Shown here piece by piece: positions 29,316-38,245 of a stretch of DNA of 64,000 nucleotides. The notes under the pieces were generated by a model. The model had not been told where the DNA came from. It searched no databases and saw only the letters and a list, made by a program, of their open reading frames with translations. Each line of letters opens with the position of its first letter. Position 1 is the stretch's first letter. Position numbers and translations under genes: made by a program. The DNA comes from Serratia sp. PL17 (GTDB lineage: Bacteria > Pseudomonadota > Gammaproteobacteria > Enterobacterales > Enterobacteriaceae): positions 1 through 64,000 of the forward strand of contig NZ_JAFIBY010000007.1 of the NCBI RefSeq assembly GCF_017832355.1, given 5' to 3'.

Positions 29316-30386
29316 CTATTCTTGTTCCGTTTCTACACGCAATTCGTCCGGCCAGGCGTGAATGACGGCCTTCACCAACGTCGCCAACGGGATAGCGAAG
29401 AACACACCCCAAAAGCCCCACAACCCACCGAAAATGATCACCGACAGAATGATCACTAACGGGTGCAGATTGACCGCCTCGGAGAACAGAATTGGCACCA
29501 ACAGGTTACCGTCCAGCCCCTGCACCACAAGATAAGCGACGATCAGCGTCCAGAAATCAGCGCCGATGCCCCATTGGAACATGGCCACCACCACCACGGG
29601 AATGGTCACCAGCACTGCGCCGATATAGGGGATCAGGACAGAGAACCCCACTAATACCGCCAGCAGCAGCGAATAGCGCATGTCCAAAATCACGAACACC
29701 AGGTAAGTCGCGACGCCGACAATCACCATCTCCAGCACTTTGCCGCGAATATAATTGGTGATCTGCTGATTCATTTCGAGCCACACCTGCCCGGCCAGCC
29801 CGCGATTGCGCGGTAAGACACGCCGCACGGCGTTGAGCATCTGCTCTTTGTCCTTCAGCAGGAAGAACATCATCATCGGTACCAGGATCAGGTAAATTGC
29901 CAGCGTAAGCAGCCCCACCAGCGAAGCCAGCGAGAATTTCACGACAGACTCGCCCATACCCGACAGCCGTCCGCGCAGGTTCTCCGCCATCATATCGATG
30001 ATGCCGGCATCCACCAGCGCCGGATAACGCTTCGGCAACGTCGCGGCAAAGTTATAGAACTGATTGAGCATCCCCGGCAAATCCGTCATCAGGTTGATCC
30101 CCTGCTGCCAGGCCGTGGGGGCGACGACAAACACCAACAGCATCGCGATACCGGCAAACATGATCATGACCATGCTCGCCGCCCAGTTACGCGAACACCC
30201 AATGCGCTGAAGCCGCGCGGTCGGCCACTCCAACAAATAGGCCAACACAATGGCCACCAACAGCGGGGTCAAAATGCCATGCAAAAAATAGAGAATGAGG
30301 AACCCGGCGACCAGGATCACCAACAGCGCAATGGCTTGTGGATCGGTAAAGCGGCGACGGTACCATTGTAATAACATCTCCAGCAT
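29316..30386 (-). CDS. perM: PerM, AI-2E-family membrane transporter
   Basis: A 356-residue integral membrane protein with seven to eight predicted helices. It has the family pattern: paired N-terminal helices (ALLVILVAGFLILYFLHGIL), a long soluble central segment (TLPKRYPALVDAGIIDMM) and the C-terminal GLWGFWGVFFAIPLATLVKAV block. It matches E. coli PerM closely. Proteins of this family export small molecules or ions; the PerM substrate is not known. It is convergent with bcp. Confidence 0.94.
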   Translation of the reverse strand: MLEMLLQWYRRRFTDPQAIALLVILVAGFLILYFLHGILTPLLVAIVLAYLLEWPTARLQRIGCSRNWAASMVMIMFAGIAMLLVFVVAPTAWQQGINLMTDLPGMLNQFYNFAATLPKRYPALVDAGIIDMMAENLRGRLSGMGESVVKFSLASLVGLLTLAIYLILVPMMMFFLLKDKEQMLNAVRRVLPRNRGLAGQVWLEMNQQITNYIRGKVLEMVIVGVATYLVFVILDMRYSLLLAVLVGFSVLIPYIGAVLVTIPVVVVAMFQWGIGADFWTLIVAYLVVQGLDGNLLVPILFSEAVNLHPLVIILSVIIFGGLWGFWGVFFAIPLATLVKAVIHAWPDELRVETEQE

Positions 30387-30684
30387 CAGAGAGTGCTCCT
30401 AGAGGTTTGACTGGCAGGCATTGCGGTTCCTGTGGTGGGGATTTTCTCAATCTATCGACAAACCCCAGCATAAAATGGGGGTTCAAGCGTATGGTTGTAC
30501 CATGCCGGCCATTTACCATCCAGCATGACCTGCTTTCTTCTGCAAACAGGTATCTGGGCATTCGTGATGACCCGCCCCAATGAAACGTCCCGTAGTTCAC
30601 ACAATGTCCCACAGGCATTGGTAAAGAAGATGGAAAATAGCCATTCTGTATGGCAACCCCATTATGTCTGATCCAGGAGAATTT
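30387..30684. other. Intergenic region between perM and molbindin
   Basis: About 300 bp with divergent promoters expected for both flanking genes. A small hairpin AACCCC/GGGGTT lies at about 30463-30484. I saw no clear ModE-type operator. Confidence 0.5.
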
Positions 30685-31113
30685 ATGTCAGTATCTGCTC
30701 GTAACCAGTTATCCGGAATCGTATCCGCAGTTGCCAAAGGCGCCGTCAACGATGAAGTGGAAATCACCCTGCCGGGCGGGGAGAAGCTGGTCGCCATTGT
30801 GACTGTCCAAAGCCAGCAATCTCTTGGCCTGGTGACAGGTAAGGAAGCGGTGGCGCTGATCAAGGCGCCTTGGGTCATTTTAGCGTCAGAGGATTGCGGG
30901 CTGCGTTTTTCAGCGCGCAATCAATTTGCCGGTACCGTCAACGCCCTAGAACAAGGCGCCGTCAACAGTACGGTGCACATCAAAACTGACGCGGGTTTCA
31001 CGCTGACATCGGTAATCACCAATGAAAGTCTGCAGGACATGGCGTTGGAAAACGGCTCACGGTTAATCGCGTTGATCAAAGCCTCTTCCGTGCTGCTTGC
31101 TGTCAAAGCATAA
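30685..31113 (+). CDS. Tandem-Mop molbindin (TOBE domains)
   Basis: A 142-residue protein made of two consecutive Mop/TOBE units: SARNQLSGIVSAVAKGAVND ... ALIKAPWVILA, and SARNQFAGTVNALEQGAVNS ... ALIKASSVLLAV. The repeats align over their whole length. Such dimop molbindins bind molybdate or tungstate in the cytoplasm as a store or buffer. ATG 30685 has AGGAG five bases upstream; an in-frame ATG at 30664 precedes that site. It stands alone, not in a mod operon, but molybdenum supply is relevant to NapA in the same window. Confidence 0.9.
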   Translation: MSVSARNQLSGIVSAVAKGAVNDEVEITLPGGEKLVAIVTVQSQQSLGLVTGKEAVALIKAPWVILASEDCGLRFSARNQFAGTVNALEQGAVNSTVHIKTDAGFTLTSVITNESLQDMALENGSRLIALIKASSVLLAVKA

Positions 31114-31131
31114 CCGTAGACACCCGTTCAA

Positions 31132-31168
31132 GCCCGCTAGTACTCAGCCAGGCCTGACGGGCATTTTT
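31132..31168 (+). terminator. Probable terminator after molbindin
   Basis: GCCCG/CGGGC outer stem and TCAG/CTGA inner stem separated by a bulge, followed by ATTTTT. The stem is imperfect but well placed, 19 bases after the stop. Confidence 0.65.
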
Positions 31169-31289
31169 CATTCAGTATCGGTAAGCTCAGTGCACGTAGA
31201 ATTGCCATCAATACCCTACCTTTCTCTGTAGCTACAATGAATGGCAATTGGCTACCACCGGGCAACCCACCCCCTCAGCGTGACGTTAG

Positions 31290-31467
31290 CTGATGAAAGA
31301 CAGTGAACATGATGAGATGAGCACGCGGTTGGGCGCCCGTCGAACGTAAGCACAACGCATAGGCGAAACCGCCATGGACGGCGTTTTCAGGCAAGACAGG
31401 CAGGGACGCCTGTCGTAGCCTGCCGTGATGAAGTGAGAGCCGTTGGCGCAGCCAACCGTCTGAGTGG
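31290..31467. repeat. Inverted-repeat-rich intergenic element with 38-bp dispersed repeat
   Basis: This stretch after the LysE-type gene holds a perfect GACAGGC/GCCTGTC hairpin (31395-31414). At 31430-31467 lies a 38-bp sequence that recurs at 43789-43826 with one substitution. The repeat centres on GTTGGC-GCA-GCCAAC, which can fold. No gene was recognised here. Confidence 0.7.
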
Positions 31468-31492
31468 ATTTGTTGATGACGGCACCTTCGCA

Positions 31493-32110
31493 TTATTTCA
31501 ACGCCTGCTCGGCGAACAGCCCAATAGCGATGAGTACCATGGCAGCGCCAGAAAAACGGCTGACAACCCGCGCGGCCTGCGGACGCGCCTGCAATATCGA
31601 TTGCGAGCCAAAACCCACCAGCAAATAAACTAACCCACAACTGACCAAGTGCAACAAACCCAGCGCGAGGATCTGCATGGGAATTGACCATACGGCATGG
31701 GGATCGGTGAACTGCGGCAGCAGAGCCAGAAATAGCAGAAAAACCTTGGGGTTCATGCCACTCACGCAAACCCCTTTACCCGCCCAACGCACCCATGAAC
31801 CCGAACTTTGTTTCTCACCGCTGCCGGGCACAGACGGGTGAACCAGCATATTAACGCCAATCCACAGCAGGTAAGCCGCCCCCAGGATAGTGAGCCCCGT
31901 CAGAATGAGCGGGTTGCCGGCAACCAGCACACCCACGCCCGCCGCCACAATCAAAATGGCCAGCAAGTGTCCAAACAGCAATCCCGCCACGGCAGGCACC
32001 ACCACCCGGCCACGTATTCCTGCCGATATGACATAGGCCCAGTCCACGCCCGGCGTGATAACAAACAAAATCGAGACGGCCCAAAATGCAGCGAAAATGG
32101 CAAGCGTCAT
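31493..32110 (-). CDS. LysE/RhtB-family amino-acid exporter
   Basis: A 205-residue membrane protein with about six helices. Family features are the N-terminal SILFVITPGVDWAYVISAGIRGR (the usual TPGP motif is TPGV here), AYLLWIGVNML, and KGVCVSGMNPKVFLLFLALLPQF. It likely exports an amino acid or analogue; the substrate is unknown. It is divergent from an Lrp/AsnC-type regulator gene 194 bp away, the usual arrangement when the regulator controls the exporter. Confidence 0.9.
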   Translation of the reverse strand: MTLAIFAAFWAVSILFVITPGVDWAYVISAGIRGRVVVPAVAGLLFGHLLAILIVAAGVGVLVAGNPLILTGLTILGAAYLLWIGVNMLVHPSVPGSGEKQSSGSWVRWAGKGVCVSGMNPKVFLLFLALLPQFTDPHAVWSIPMQILALGLLHLVSCGLVYLLVGFGSQSILQARPQAARVVSRFSGAAMVLIAIGLFAEQALK

Positions 32111-32304
32111 GGTTGCGCGCTCCCTTGTCCAGGTTGCCCTGTCATGCGTATTTTCACCTGTTCTTCCTCATTCTGCGGACGTACGCATCACGTAAAAATC
32201 GCTCAGTCCGGGCCGTTTAATTATTGGAAAGAATATCTGCAAGGCGTTAAAATGTGTTGCCAATTACTTGCTTGAAAATGGTTAATTTGGGGAGATTTTT
32301 CCAA

Positions 32305-32760
32305 ATGGATAAGATAGATCGCAAGATTCTTGCTGAACTACAGGCGGATGGGCGTCAATCTGTTACGGAGCTGGCAGAACGGATCGGGCTTAGCGTTTCC
32401 CCCTGCCATCGCCGGGTACGCGCACTGGAAGAGTCTGGCGTGATCCGCGGCTACCGCGCTCAACTTGATCCGGGCAGCCTGGGTTTTAACTTTTCCGCGC
32501 TGGTTTTCGTCACCATGCGGGAAGGTGACCGCCATGCTGTCGCGGCCTTTGAGGACGCAATGGTAGATATCCCTCAGGTGGTACAGGCACAAAGGCTGTT
32601 CGGTGATCCTGACTACCTGCTGCATGTTATTTCCCGAGATCTGCCGGCTTTTCAGCAGTTATATGACGAAAAACTTTCCGCCCTGCCCGGCGTTCAACGC
32701 CTCAGTTCTACTTTGGTGATGAAAACCGTCGTGCCTGAGCGCTCTTTTCTGCCGTTGTAG
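32305..32760 (+). CDS. Lrp/AsnC-family transcriptional regulator
   Basis: A 151-residue regulator. The N-terminal HTH (MDKIDRKILAELQADGRQS, VTELAERIGLSVSPCHRRVR) is followed by the RAM effector domain (ALVFVTMREGDRHAV ... VQAQRLFGDPDYLLHVISRD). Such proteins sense amino acids and usually act as octamers. ATG 32305 matches the family start; GGAG lies about ten bases upstream. It likely controls the divergent LysE-type exporter. Confidence 0.92.
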   Translation: MDKIDRKILAELQADGRQSVTELAERIGLSVSPCHRRVRALEESGVIRGYRAQLDPGSLGFNFSALVFVTMREGDRHAVAAFEDAMVDIPQVVQAQRLFGDPDYLLHVISRDLPAFQQLYDEKLSALPGVQRLSSTLVMKTVVPERSFLPL

Positions 32761-32789
32761 ATTTACATCAAAATTAAGAGGAAACAGTT

Positions 32790-32996
32790 ATGAGCAGTGG
32801 TTTTGAAGACTCCAAAGCCTTGTACATCGGCATTTGTACCGTGGTCGGCGATGCCTTCCTGGCGTTAGCCAATCAAGAACATGAAACCCAAAAAGCGGAC
32901 GTGATTAATGAGCTAAAAATAGCCATTACCCGGGAAGGCCGTGATGTCAGTCTGGATGAAGCGCGAGAATTGGCGGTTGAGTGGCTGGAGCGATAG
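32790..32996 (+). CDS. Small acidic hypothetical protein (68 residues)
   Basis: Encodes a 68-residue soluble, probably helical protein (EDSKALYIGICTVVGDAFLAL; ADVINELKIAITREG; LDEARELAVEWLER). I do not recognise the family. GAGGAAA lies seven to eight bases before the ATG, a good ribosome site, and codon use resembles the neighbouring genes, so it is likely real. It lies 29 bp after the Lrp-type gene and may be co-transcribed. No function is proposed. Confidence 0.7.
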   Translation: MSSGFEDSKALYIGICTVVGDAFLALANQEHETQKADVINELKIAITREGRDVSLDEARELAVEWLER

Positions 32997-33107
32997 CTCG
33001 CCGTACGTTGTGACGAGGCACGTTTAACAACCGCGTAGTCTGCATTACCAGGGCAACTGTTTCACTGCAGGCAGGCCTCTATCGGCTCACCCGGTCACCC
33101 TGGTCAT

Positions 33108-33131
33108 AAAAAAGGGGAGCATTTCGCCCCC
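33108..33131 (-). terminator. Intrinsic terminator of the FAD oxidoreductase gene
   Basis: On the minus strand a GGGGGC/GCTCCC stem (one G-T pair) with loop GAAAT is followed by CTTTTTT. Confidence 0.8.
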
Positions 33132-33140
33132 ACAGGCAAT

Positions 33141-34349
33141 TTAAGGCACAATCACAAAGTCCGGATTGGCAATGGCAAACAACGCATCGCGATCCAATGC
33201 CGGCGGATAGATCCACTGGGTGTTGATTTCCTGTTTGATCTTTTTGCCCTCTTCACGCGTGAAGCGTACCTGACGGTCCCAGCCTTCGGTGTAGAGTGCG
33301 CCCCAAGGGCCAAGATCGAGGCAGGTCACGTACTTTGGTTGGCTATAAGGGTGTGCAAGTAACCCCACCAACTCCGCAGCGGCATTGTGCCCGGCAACAC
33401 GGCCCAGGCTCATCGCATGCTGGCAGGTCATAAGGTTATGATTGCCCAGTTCGTCGGTCGCTGCCTTGACGGTGTCCCCGGTAACAAAAACCCCCTCAAC
33501 AGCAGGAGCATGCAGGAATGCATCGCCGAGAATACGCCCGGCACTGTCTCGTTCTCCTGGGATTTGTGCAACCAATGGGTGCGCCCGTACGCCAGCGGCC
33601 AATATCACCGTGTTGGTTGCGATGCGCTCACCGGTCGACAGCGTTACGCTGCCTGCATCGATCGCCGTAACACGGGTTCCTGCCCGCGGCTCAACGCCAC
33701 ATTCGTCCAAGGCTTGTCGGATCACGCGGGCGGGTTCAGCCCCCATTCCAGCACCCACTTCTTCCGCGGTATCAACAATCACGACGCGGATATTGGCTTC
33801 ATTGCCCAGAATGGCACGCAGGCGCATCGGCATTTCTGCTGCGCTTTCCAGCCCGGTGAGCCCCCCCCCCACCACCACCACGGTGTTACGCGCCGGGGTT
33901 TCCGGTTGTTCTTTCAACGCCTTTAAATGGGCGTCCAACCGCTGCGCGCTTTCCAGCGTATCGACATTGAATCCATACTCGGCAAAACCGGCAACCGGGG
34001 GAATAAACAACTGGCTCCCGGTCGCCAGCACCAAACGATCATAAACCAGTGGGTGTTTGTGTCCTTCAGCACTCACTACCTGCAATGTTCTGTTTTCGCT
34101 GTCGATATGCTCAACCAACCCGGCAAAATGGCGGACGCCAATTGCCGCAAGCTGCGCCGAGATGTCCGGACTCATATTTTCCAACACCGCTTCATACAAT
34201 CTCGGGCGGATGGTGAGATTCGGGGTCGGCGAAACCATCGTCACTTCGACAGCCCCTTCTTTACCCGCAAGCGACACCGCCCGCATGGCGGAAACGGCGG
34301 CCCAAAATCCAGCGAAACCAGAACCGGCGATCACTATTTTCTGCGTCAT
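33141..34349 (-). CDS. NAD(P)/FAD-dependent oxidoreductase (NDH-2-like)
   Basis: A 402-residue flavoprotein with two dinucleotide-binding folds: FAD site IAGSGFAGFWAAVSA (residues about 6-20) and NAD(P)H site VVVVGGGLTGLESAAEM (about 158-174), plus the C-terminal FAD motif EGVFVTGDTVKA. The order and length resemble type II NADH dehydrogenases and sulphide:quinone reductase relatives. No C-terminal membrane anchor is obvious. Ten consecutive G residues (33861-33870 on the + strand as C) encode the GGG of the NAD site. The gene lies 158 bp downstream of an Rrf2-type regulator on the same strand. Confidence 0.88.
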   Translation of the reverse strand: MTQKIVIAGSGFAGFWAAVSAMRAVSLAGKEGAVEVTMVSPTPNLTIRPRLYEAVLENMSPDISAQLAAIGVRHFAGLVEHIDSENRTLQVVSAEGHKHPLVYDRLVLATGSQLFIPPVAGFAEYGFNVDTLESAQRLDAHLKALKEQPETPARNTVVVVGGGLTGLESAAEMPMRLRAILGNEANIRVVIVDTAEEVGAGMGAEPARVIRQALDECGVEPRAGTRVTAIDAGSVTLSTGERIATNTVILAAGVRAHPLVAQIPGERDSAGRILGDAFLHAPAVEGVFVTGDTVKAATDELGNHNLMTCQHAMSLGRVAGHNAAAELVGLLAHPYSQPKYVTCLDLGPWGALYTEGWDRQVRFTREEGKKIKQEINTQWIYPPALDRDALFAIANPDFVIVP

Positions 34350-34507
34350 GGAATGACTCCTTCATACACGTTTATCGGGTTGTTGAATCGCCCGAATTAT
34401 TTTCCAGGCGAGTTGGGCCGTTCCGCCGCCTGTCAAAAGGGTGCAGAAGGGCTACCGCCTGTGGCACACAGGCGGGGAAAAAAAGAAGTAGAGGAAATAC
34501 TGAGACG

Positions 34508-35050
34508 TTATTGAGGCTTTGCGCGGGCGGGCTTGCCGCTACGCGTCGTGCGTTCACTCATGCGTTCGTCAATCCAGATGTCGATCTCGCCAAAGAACCC
34601 CTCTGGTGCCTTGCGCCCGAAGCGAGCGGCAACGGCCCCCAACGTTTGCACTGCCAGCGCATCACGCATGGCCTTTTCGGCCTGCAGCATCACCGCATGG
34701 ATGGCACACTTGCCGGAAACCGCCCAGTCTGGCGGGCTGTCGTCAAACACCGCACAACGGCCACGCACCTCCTGGCAGTCAAACAGCGGCTTGTGCCCTT
34801 CAATCGCGTCAATGATCTCCAGAAAAGTGATGTCATCCGCAGGACGAGCCAGTCGATAACCGCCGCGCACGCCTTCACTTGCGGCGACAATCCCTGCCTT
34901 CTCCAGCTTAGGGAAGATTTTGGCGAGAAAACTGGGTGAAATCCCCTGCAGTTCGGCAAGATCGCGGCTGCTGAGTGCGCGCTGATTTTCACCGACCAGC
35001 CAAAGTAAACAATGGATGCCGTATTCAACGCTGGTAGTTATGTATGCCAT
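34508..35050 (-). CDS. Rrf2-family transcriptional regulator
   Basis: A 180-residue regulator with the Rrf2 winged-HTH start MAYITTSVEYGIHCLLWLV, recognition region LAELQGISPSFLAKIFPKLE and wing GVRGGYRLARPADDITFLEI. Three cysteines follow (FDCQEVRGRCAVF ... SGKCAIH), compatible with an iron-sulphur ligand set or redox sensing. ATG 35050 was chosen by similarity; 22 more in-frame residues upstream are unrelated. Two inverted repeats lie in its promoter. It probably regulates itself and the oxidoreductase downstream. Confidence 0.9.
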   Translation of the reverse strand: MAYITTSVEYGIHCLLWLVGENQRALSSRDLAELQGISPSFLAKIFPKLEKAGIVAASEGVRGGYRLARPADDITFLEIIDAIEGHKPLFDCQEVRGRCAVFDDSPPDWAVSGKCAIHAVMLQAEKAMRDALAVQTLGAVAARFGRKAPEGFFGEIDIWIDERMSERTTRSGKPARAKPQ

Positions 35051-35086
35051 GTGGGTTTGAGCTGCACGTATGAATTCAATAACGCA

Positions 35087-35144
35087 GACTATATTAGTCC
35101 ACGTTTTTCTTGTCAATTAAAACACGGACAAAGTTAGTCTTTGT
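35087..35144. promoter_or_regulatory. Paired inverted repeats upstream of the Rrf2-type gene
   Basis: GACTA-TAT-TAGTC spans 35087-35099 and ACAAAG-TTAGT-CTTTGT spans 35128-35144. TTAGTC occurs in both. They lie 37-94 bp upstream of the regulator start, suggesting autoregulation. Confidence 0.5.
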
Positions 35145-35420
35145 TTTTATCGAGCCGACAGAACGACGCAAGTTCAAGATCACACCAGAGAGATTCAGAA
35201 ATGAAAAATAAAGCATTTCTGTTCGATTATTGCCGTACAGACGTTTCCTTGTCGCTTTCGGCTGACTATGATGTTATCTGCCAACAGGCCGCCATAACCC
35301 AGGCATTTTTGTGAGCTAACCCGCTTTCGTGCTGATTGTTCTGGTAAGCCCGGTAGGTAAGAAGAACTCTTAGGTAATGCTGACGTCTTAGAAATGACTC
35401 TTTAAGGGAAAGGCCTGACT
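35145..35420. other. Intergenic region upstream of bepA
   Basis: About 275 bp that should hold the bepA promoter. A 37-codon frame (35201-35314) starts with ATG after AGAGAG but has no recognised similarity, so it is not called a gene. Confidence 0.5.
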
Positions 35421-36890
35421 ATGACCACCCGGTTGACCAAAACAGCGATTGCAGTACTGTTGCTTGGCACACTCAACGCCACAGCGATGGCGCCGGTGCA
35501 GGCGGAAACCCAGGATCAACTGCCGGATATGGGCACTTCTGCGGGCGGTACCCTGAGCATTGGCCAAGAAATGGCGATGGGTGATTTTTACGTTCGTCAG
35601 CTTCGTGCCAGCGCACCGCTGATCAACGACCCACTGCTGACCCAATACATCAACCAGTTGGGCAACCGACTGGTGGGGAGCGCCTATTCAGTGCGTACGC
35701 CCTTCCATTTCTATCTGGTACGCAACGACGAAATCAACGCCTTCGCCTTCTTTGGCGGCAACGTGGTGTTGCACTCTGCCCTGTTCCGCGAAACCGATAA
35801 CGAAAGCCAGTTGGCGTCAGTCTTGGCGCATGAAATCTCACACGTCACCCAGCGTCACCTGGCGCGAGCCATGGAAGATCAACAACGCAACGCCCCGCTG
35901 ACATGGGTCGGTGCGCTTGGCTCTATCTTGCTGGCCATGGCCAACCCGACCATGGGGATGGCGGCGCTGAGCGGCACCTTGGCCGGCACGCAGCAAGGTA
36001 TGATCAGCTTTACCCAATCAAATGAGCAAGAAGCTGACCGCATCGGCATTCAGGTGCTGCAACGTGCCGGTTTTGATCCGGAAGCCATGCCCGACTTCCT
36101 GCAAAAACTGTCTGACCAGTCGCGTTACGCCTCAAAACCACCGGAAATGCTGCTGACTCACCCCTTGCCCGACAGCCGCCTGTCTGACGCGCGCAACCGT
36201 GCCAACCAAATGCCTAAGCACCTGGTACAGTCCACGCAGGACTACCTGATGGCCAAGGTCCGTTCACTGGGCATGTACAGTTCAGAGGGTTATGGCCTGC
36301 GCGAAGAGTTGCTCGATACTTACAGCAAAGGCAACGTGCGCGAACAGATGGCCGCCAAATATGGCCGCGCTATCCTGTTTTATGAGGCGAAAAAGTATGA
36401 TGATGCCCGTAACATTATTCAGCCACTGCTGGCACAAGACCCGAAAAACGTCTGGCTGCTCGATCTGATGACCGACATTGATCTTGGGCAGAAGCGTGCG
36501 CCACAGGCCATTGCGCGCCTGCAAGCCGCCAATGCTGCCCAGAGCAATAACCCGGTGCTGCAGCTCAACCTGGCGAACGCCTATGTTGAAGGCAACCAAC
36601 CGGCACAGGCGTCAAAAATTCTTAACCGCTATACCTTCGCCCACCCGGACGATCCCAATGCCTGGGATCTGCTTGCTCAGGCCAGCGCCGCACAAGGTCT
36701 GCGCGATGAAGAGCTTTCTGCCCGCGCCGAAAGCCTGGCGCTGACCGGCCGTCTCGATCAGGCCATCGGCCTGCTCAGCAACGCCAGTTCGCTGCAAAAA
36801 CTCGGCAGCCTGAAACAGGCGCGTTATGATGCGCGCATCGACCAATTGCGCCAGTTGCAAGAGCGTTTCCGCCAGTACCAGCGCAGCTGA
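35421..36890 (+). CDS. bepA: Periplasmic metalloprotease/chaperone BepA
   Basis: A 489-residue periplasmic protein that helps assemble or degrade LptD and other beta-barrels at the BAM complex. A signal peptide (to about residue 28, ending VQA) precedes an M48 protease domain with [10 protein letters not shown] and the third-ligand segment [10 protein letters not shown]-terminal TPR superhelix follows ([22 protein letters not shown]). The order and length match E. coli BepA. AAGGG precedes the ATG, and yfgD follows 20 bp later. Confidence 0.96.
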   Translation: MTTRLTKTAIAVLLLGTLNATAMAPVQAETQDQLPDMGTSAGGTLSIGQEMAMGDFYVRQLRASAPLINDPLLTQYINQLGNRLVGSAYSVRTPFHFYLVRNDEINAFAFFGGNVVLHSALFRETDNESQLASVLAHEISHVTQRHLARAMEDQQRNAPLTWVGALGSILLAMANPTMGMAALSGTLAGTQQGMISFTQSNEQEADRIGIQVLQRAGFDPEAMPDFLQKLSDQSRYASKPPEMLLTHPLPDSRLSDARNRANQMPKHLVQSTQDYLMAKVRSLGMYSSEGYGLREELLDTYSKGNVREQMAAKYGRAILFYEAKKYDDARNIIQPLLAQDPKNVWLLDLMTDIDLGQKRAPQAIARLQAANAAQSNNPVLQLNLANAYVEGNQPAQASKILNRYTFAHPDDPNAWDLLAQASAAQGLRDEELSARAESLALTGRLDQAIGLLSNASSLQKLGSLKQARYDARIDQLRQLQERFRQYQRS

Positions 36891-36910
36891 TTTTGAAAAG
36901 GATGAGTTCA

Positions 36911-37264
36911 ATGAAAAACGTCACGATTTACCACAATCCACGCTGCTCTAAGAGCCGTGAAACCCTGGCACTGCTGGAACAACAGGGCATAACGCCTGAC
37001 GTGGTACTGTATTTGGAGACACCGCCATCGGTAGCCCAGCTAAAAAAACTGCTGAAAGAGCTGGGTTTCACCTCGGCACGCGAGCTGATGCGTAAAAAAG
37101 AAGAGTTGTACAAGGAATTGAAGCTGGCAGATGAAAGCCTGAGCGAAGACCAGCTGTTAGCCGCTATGGTAGCGAACCCAAAGCTGATCGAACGTCCTAT
37201 CGTGGTCAAGGGCAGTAAAGCGCGTATCGGCCGGCCACCGGAGCACGTGCTGGACATTCTCTAA
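36911..37264 (+). CDS. yfgD: ArsC-family arsenate reductase-like protein YfgD
   Basis: A 117-residue glutaredoxin-dependent ArsC-type protein. The catalytic loop HNPRCSKSR holds the reactive Cys; arginines of the family appear at LMRKKEE, ERPIVV and ARIGRPPE. ATG 36911 has AAGGA eight bases upstream and matches the E. coli start; TTG 36893 and ATG 36902 are alternatives. It follows bepA by 20 bp and is convergent with hda, as in E. coli. Arsenate reduction is the family activity, not proven for YfgD. Confidence 0.93.
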   Translation: MKNVTIYHNPRCSKSRETLALLEQQGITPDVVLYLETPPSVAQLKKLLKELGFTSARELMRKKEELYKELKLADESLSEDQLLAAMVANPKLIERPIVVKGSKARIGRPPEHVLDIL

Positions 37265-37274
37265 GCAGGATAAT

Positions 37275-37295
37275 GGGCACTGACGTGTGGTGCCC
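37275..37295. terminator. Hairpin between convergent yfgD and hda
   Basis: A GGGCAC/GTGCCC stem with a 9-nt loop is followed by TATTT. A modest terminator candidate. Confidence 0.55.
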
Positions 37296-37315
37296 TATTT
37301 AGCCCCATTGACCGG

Positions 37316-38017
37316 TTAGAGCCCCAGGATCTCTTTCACAAACGGGATGGTCAACTTACGCTGTGCGGTGATCGACGCGTGATCGAGCTGATCCAATGTC
37401 ATAAACAGTGTCCGCATTTCGCGATCCAACCGTTTCAGCAGAAAACGGCCGACGTCCTCCGGCAGTTCAAAACCGCGCAGTTTGCCACGCAATTGCAGAG
37501 CCAGCAGTTTCTCTTCATCCGACAGCGGCTGTAACTTGTAGATCTGACCCCAGTCCAACCGTGAAGCCAAATCAGGCAGATGGAGATTCAATTGCCGTGG
37601 CGGGCGATCGCCCGTGATAAACAGACGCGTGCGTCCGGTTTCCAGAATGCGGTTATAGAGGTTGAAGATGGCCATTTCCCACTCTTCATCGCCCGCGATA
37701 CATTCGATATTATCGATGCACACCAAAGCCAGCTGCTCCATGCCGTCCAAGACTTCTGGCACGAAATAAGCTCGCTTATCCAGCGGCACATAACCCACGG
37801 CTTCGCCGCGTTGTGAAAGCTCCGCACAGGCTGCATGTAACAGGTGGCTACGCCCACCACCCTCGCGTGACCAGAAATAGATATAGCTGCCATGTTCCTG
37901 ACGAACGGCGGACTGGATCGCGGCTAATAGGGATGGGTTCTCCCCCGGATAAAAACTGGCAAAAGTTTCATCATCGGGAAGATAAAGTGGCAGTGAAAGC
38001 TGTGCCGGCGTATTCAG
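37316..38017 (-). CDS. hda: DnaA regulatory inactivator Hda, CUG start
   Basis: A 233-residue AAA+ protein that, with the beta clamp, stimulates hydrolysis of DnaA-bound ATP to limit replication initiation. From the proposed start it reads [20 protein letters not shown], which includes the clamp-binding QLSLPL. AAA+ features follow: REGGGRSHL (Walker A-like), VCIDNIECI (Walker B) and the Arg-finger region. No ATG, GTG or TTG exists between the in-frame TGA 12 bases upstream and this conserved N-terminus. CTG 38017 has GAGGTG just upstream and gives exactly the E. coli length, where CUG initiation is also reported. A start at ATG 37798 would remove the clamp site. Confidence 0.93.
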   Translation of the reverse strand: MNTPAQLSLPLYLPDDETFASFYPGENPSLLAAIQSAVRQEHGSYIYFWSREGGGRSHLLHAACAELSQRGEAVGYVPLDKRAYFVPEVLDGMEQLALVCIDNIECIAGDEEWEMAIFNLYNRILETGRTRLFITGDRPPRQLNLHLPDLASRLDWGQIYKLQPLSDEEKLLALQLRGKLRGFELPEDVGRFLLKRLDREMRTLFMTLDQLDHASITAQRKLTIPFVKEILGL

Positions 38018-38245
38018 AAAAGCACCTCAACCAAAACTGGCAGGAAAACGCGGTAAGTCTACCACAGAAAACAGGCTCTGTTGAATCGGCAGGATTTTAT
38101 GCCGTAATAGTGAACAACGGCTCCGATAAAGCCCCGCGGACAGCTCGCCTGGCCAGGCAGAATTTGTACTTTATCCAAGAGTTATCCTAGTATAGTGGGG
38201 CAAAATGCAATCGCCGTTAATAAGATTTCTACAAGGATATGGACA

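Noticed and set aside
31275..31769. A 164-codon minus-strand frame partly overlapping the LysE-type gene and the 38-bp repeat
   Set aside because: The true LysE-type frame covers the coding part; the rest translates repeat DNA.
35201..35314. A 37-codon frame upstream of bepA
   Set aside because: It has an ATG after AGAGAG but no similarity and ordinary composition; it could be chance.
37316..37798. Hda as a truncated 160-residue protein
   Set aside because: The conserved N-terminus continues in frame to CTG 38017, so the gene is complete.
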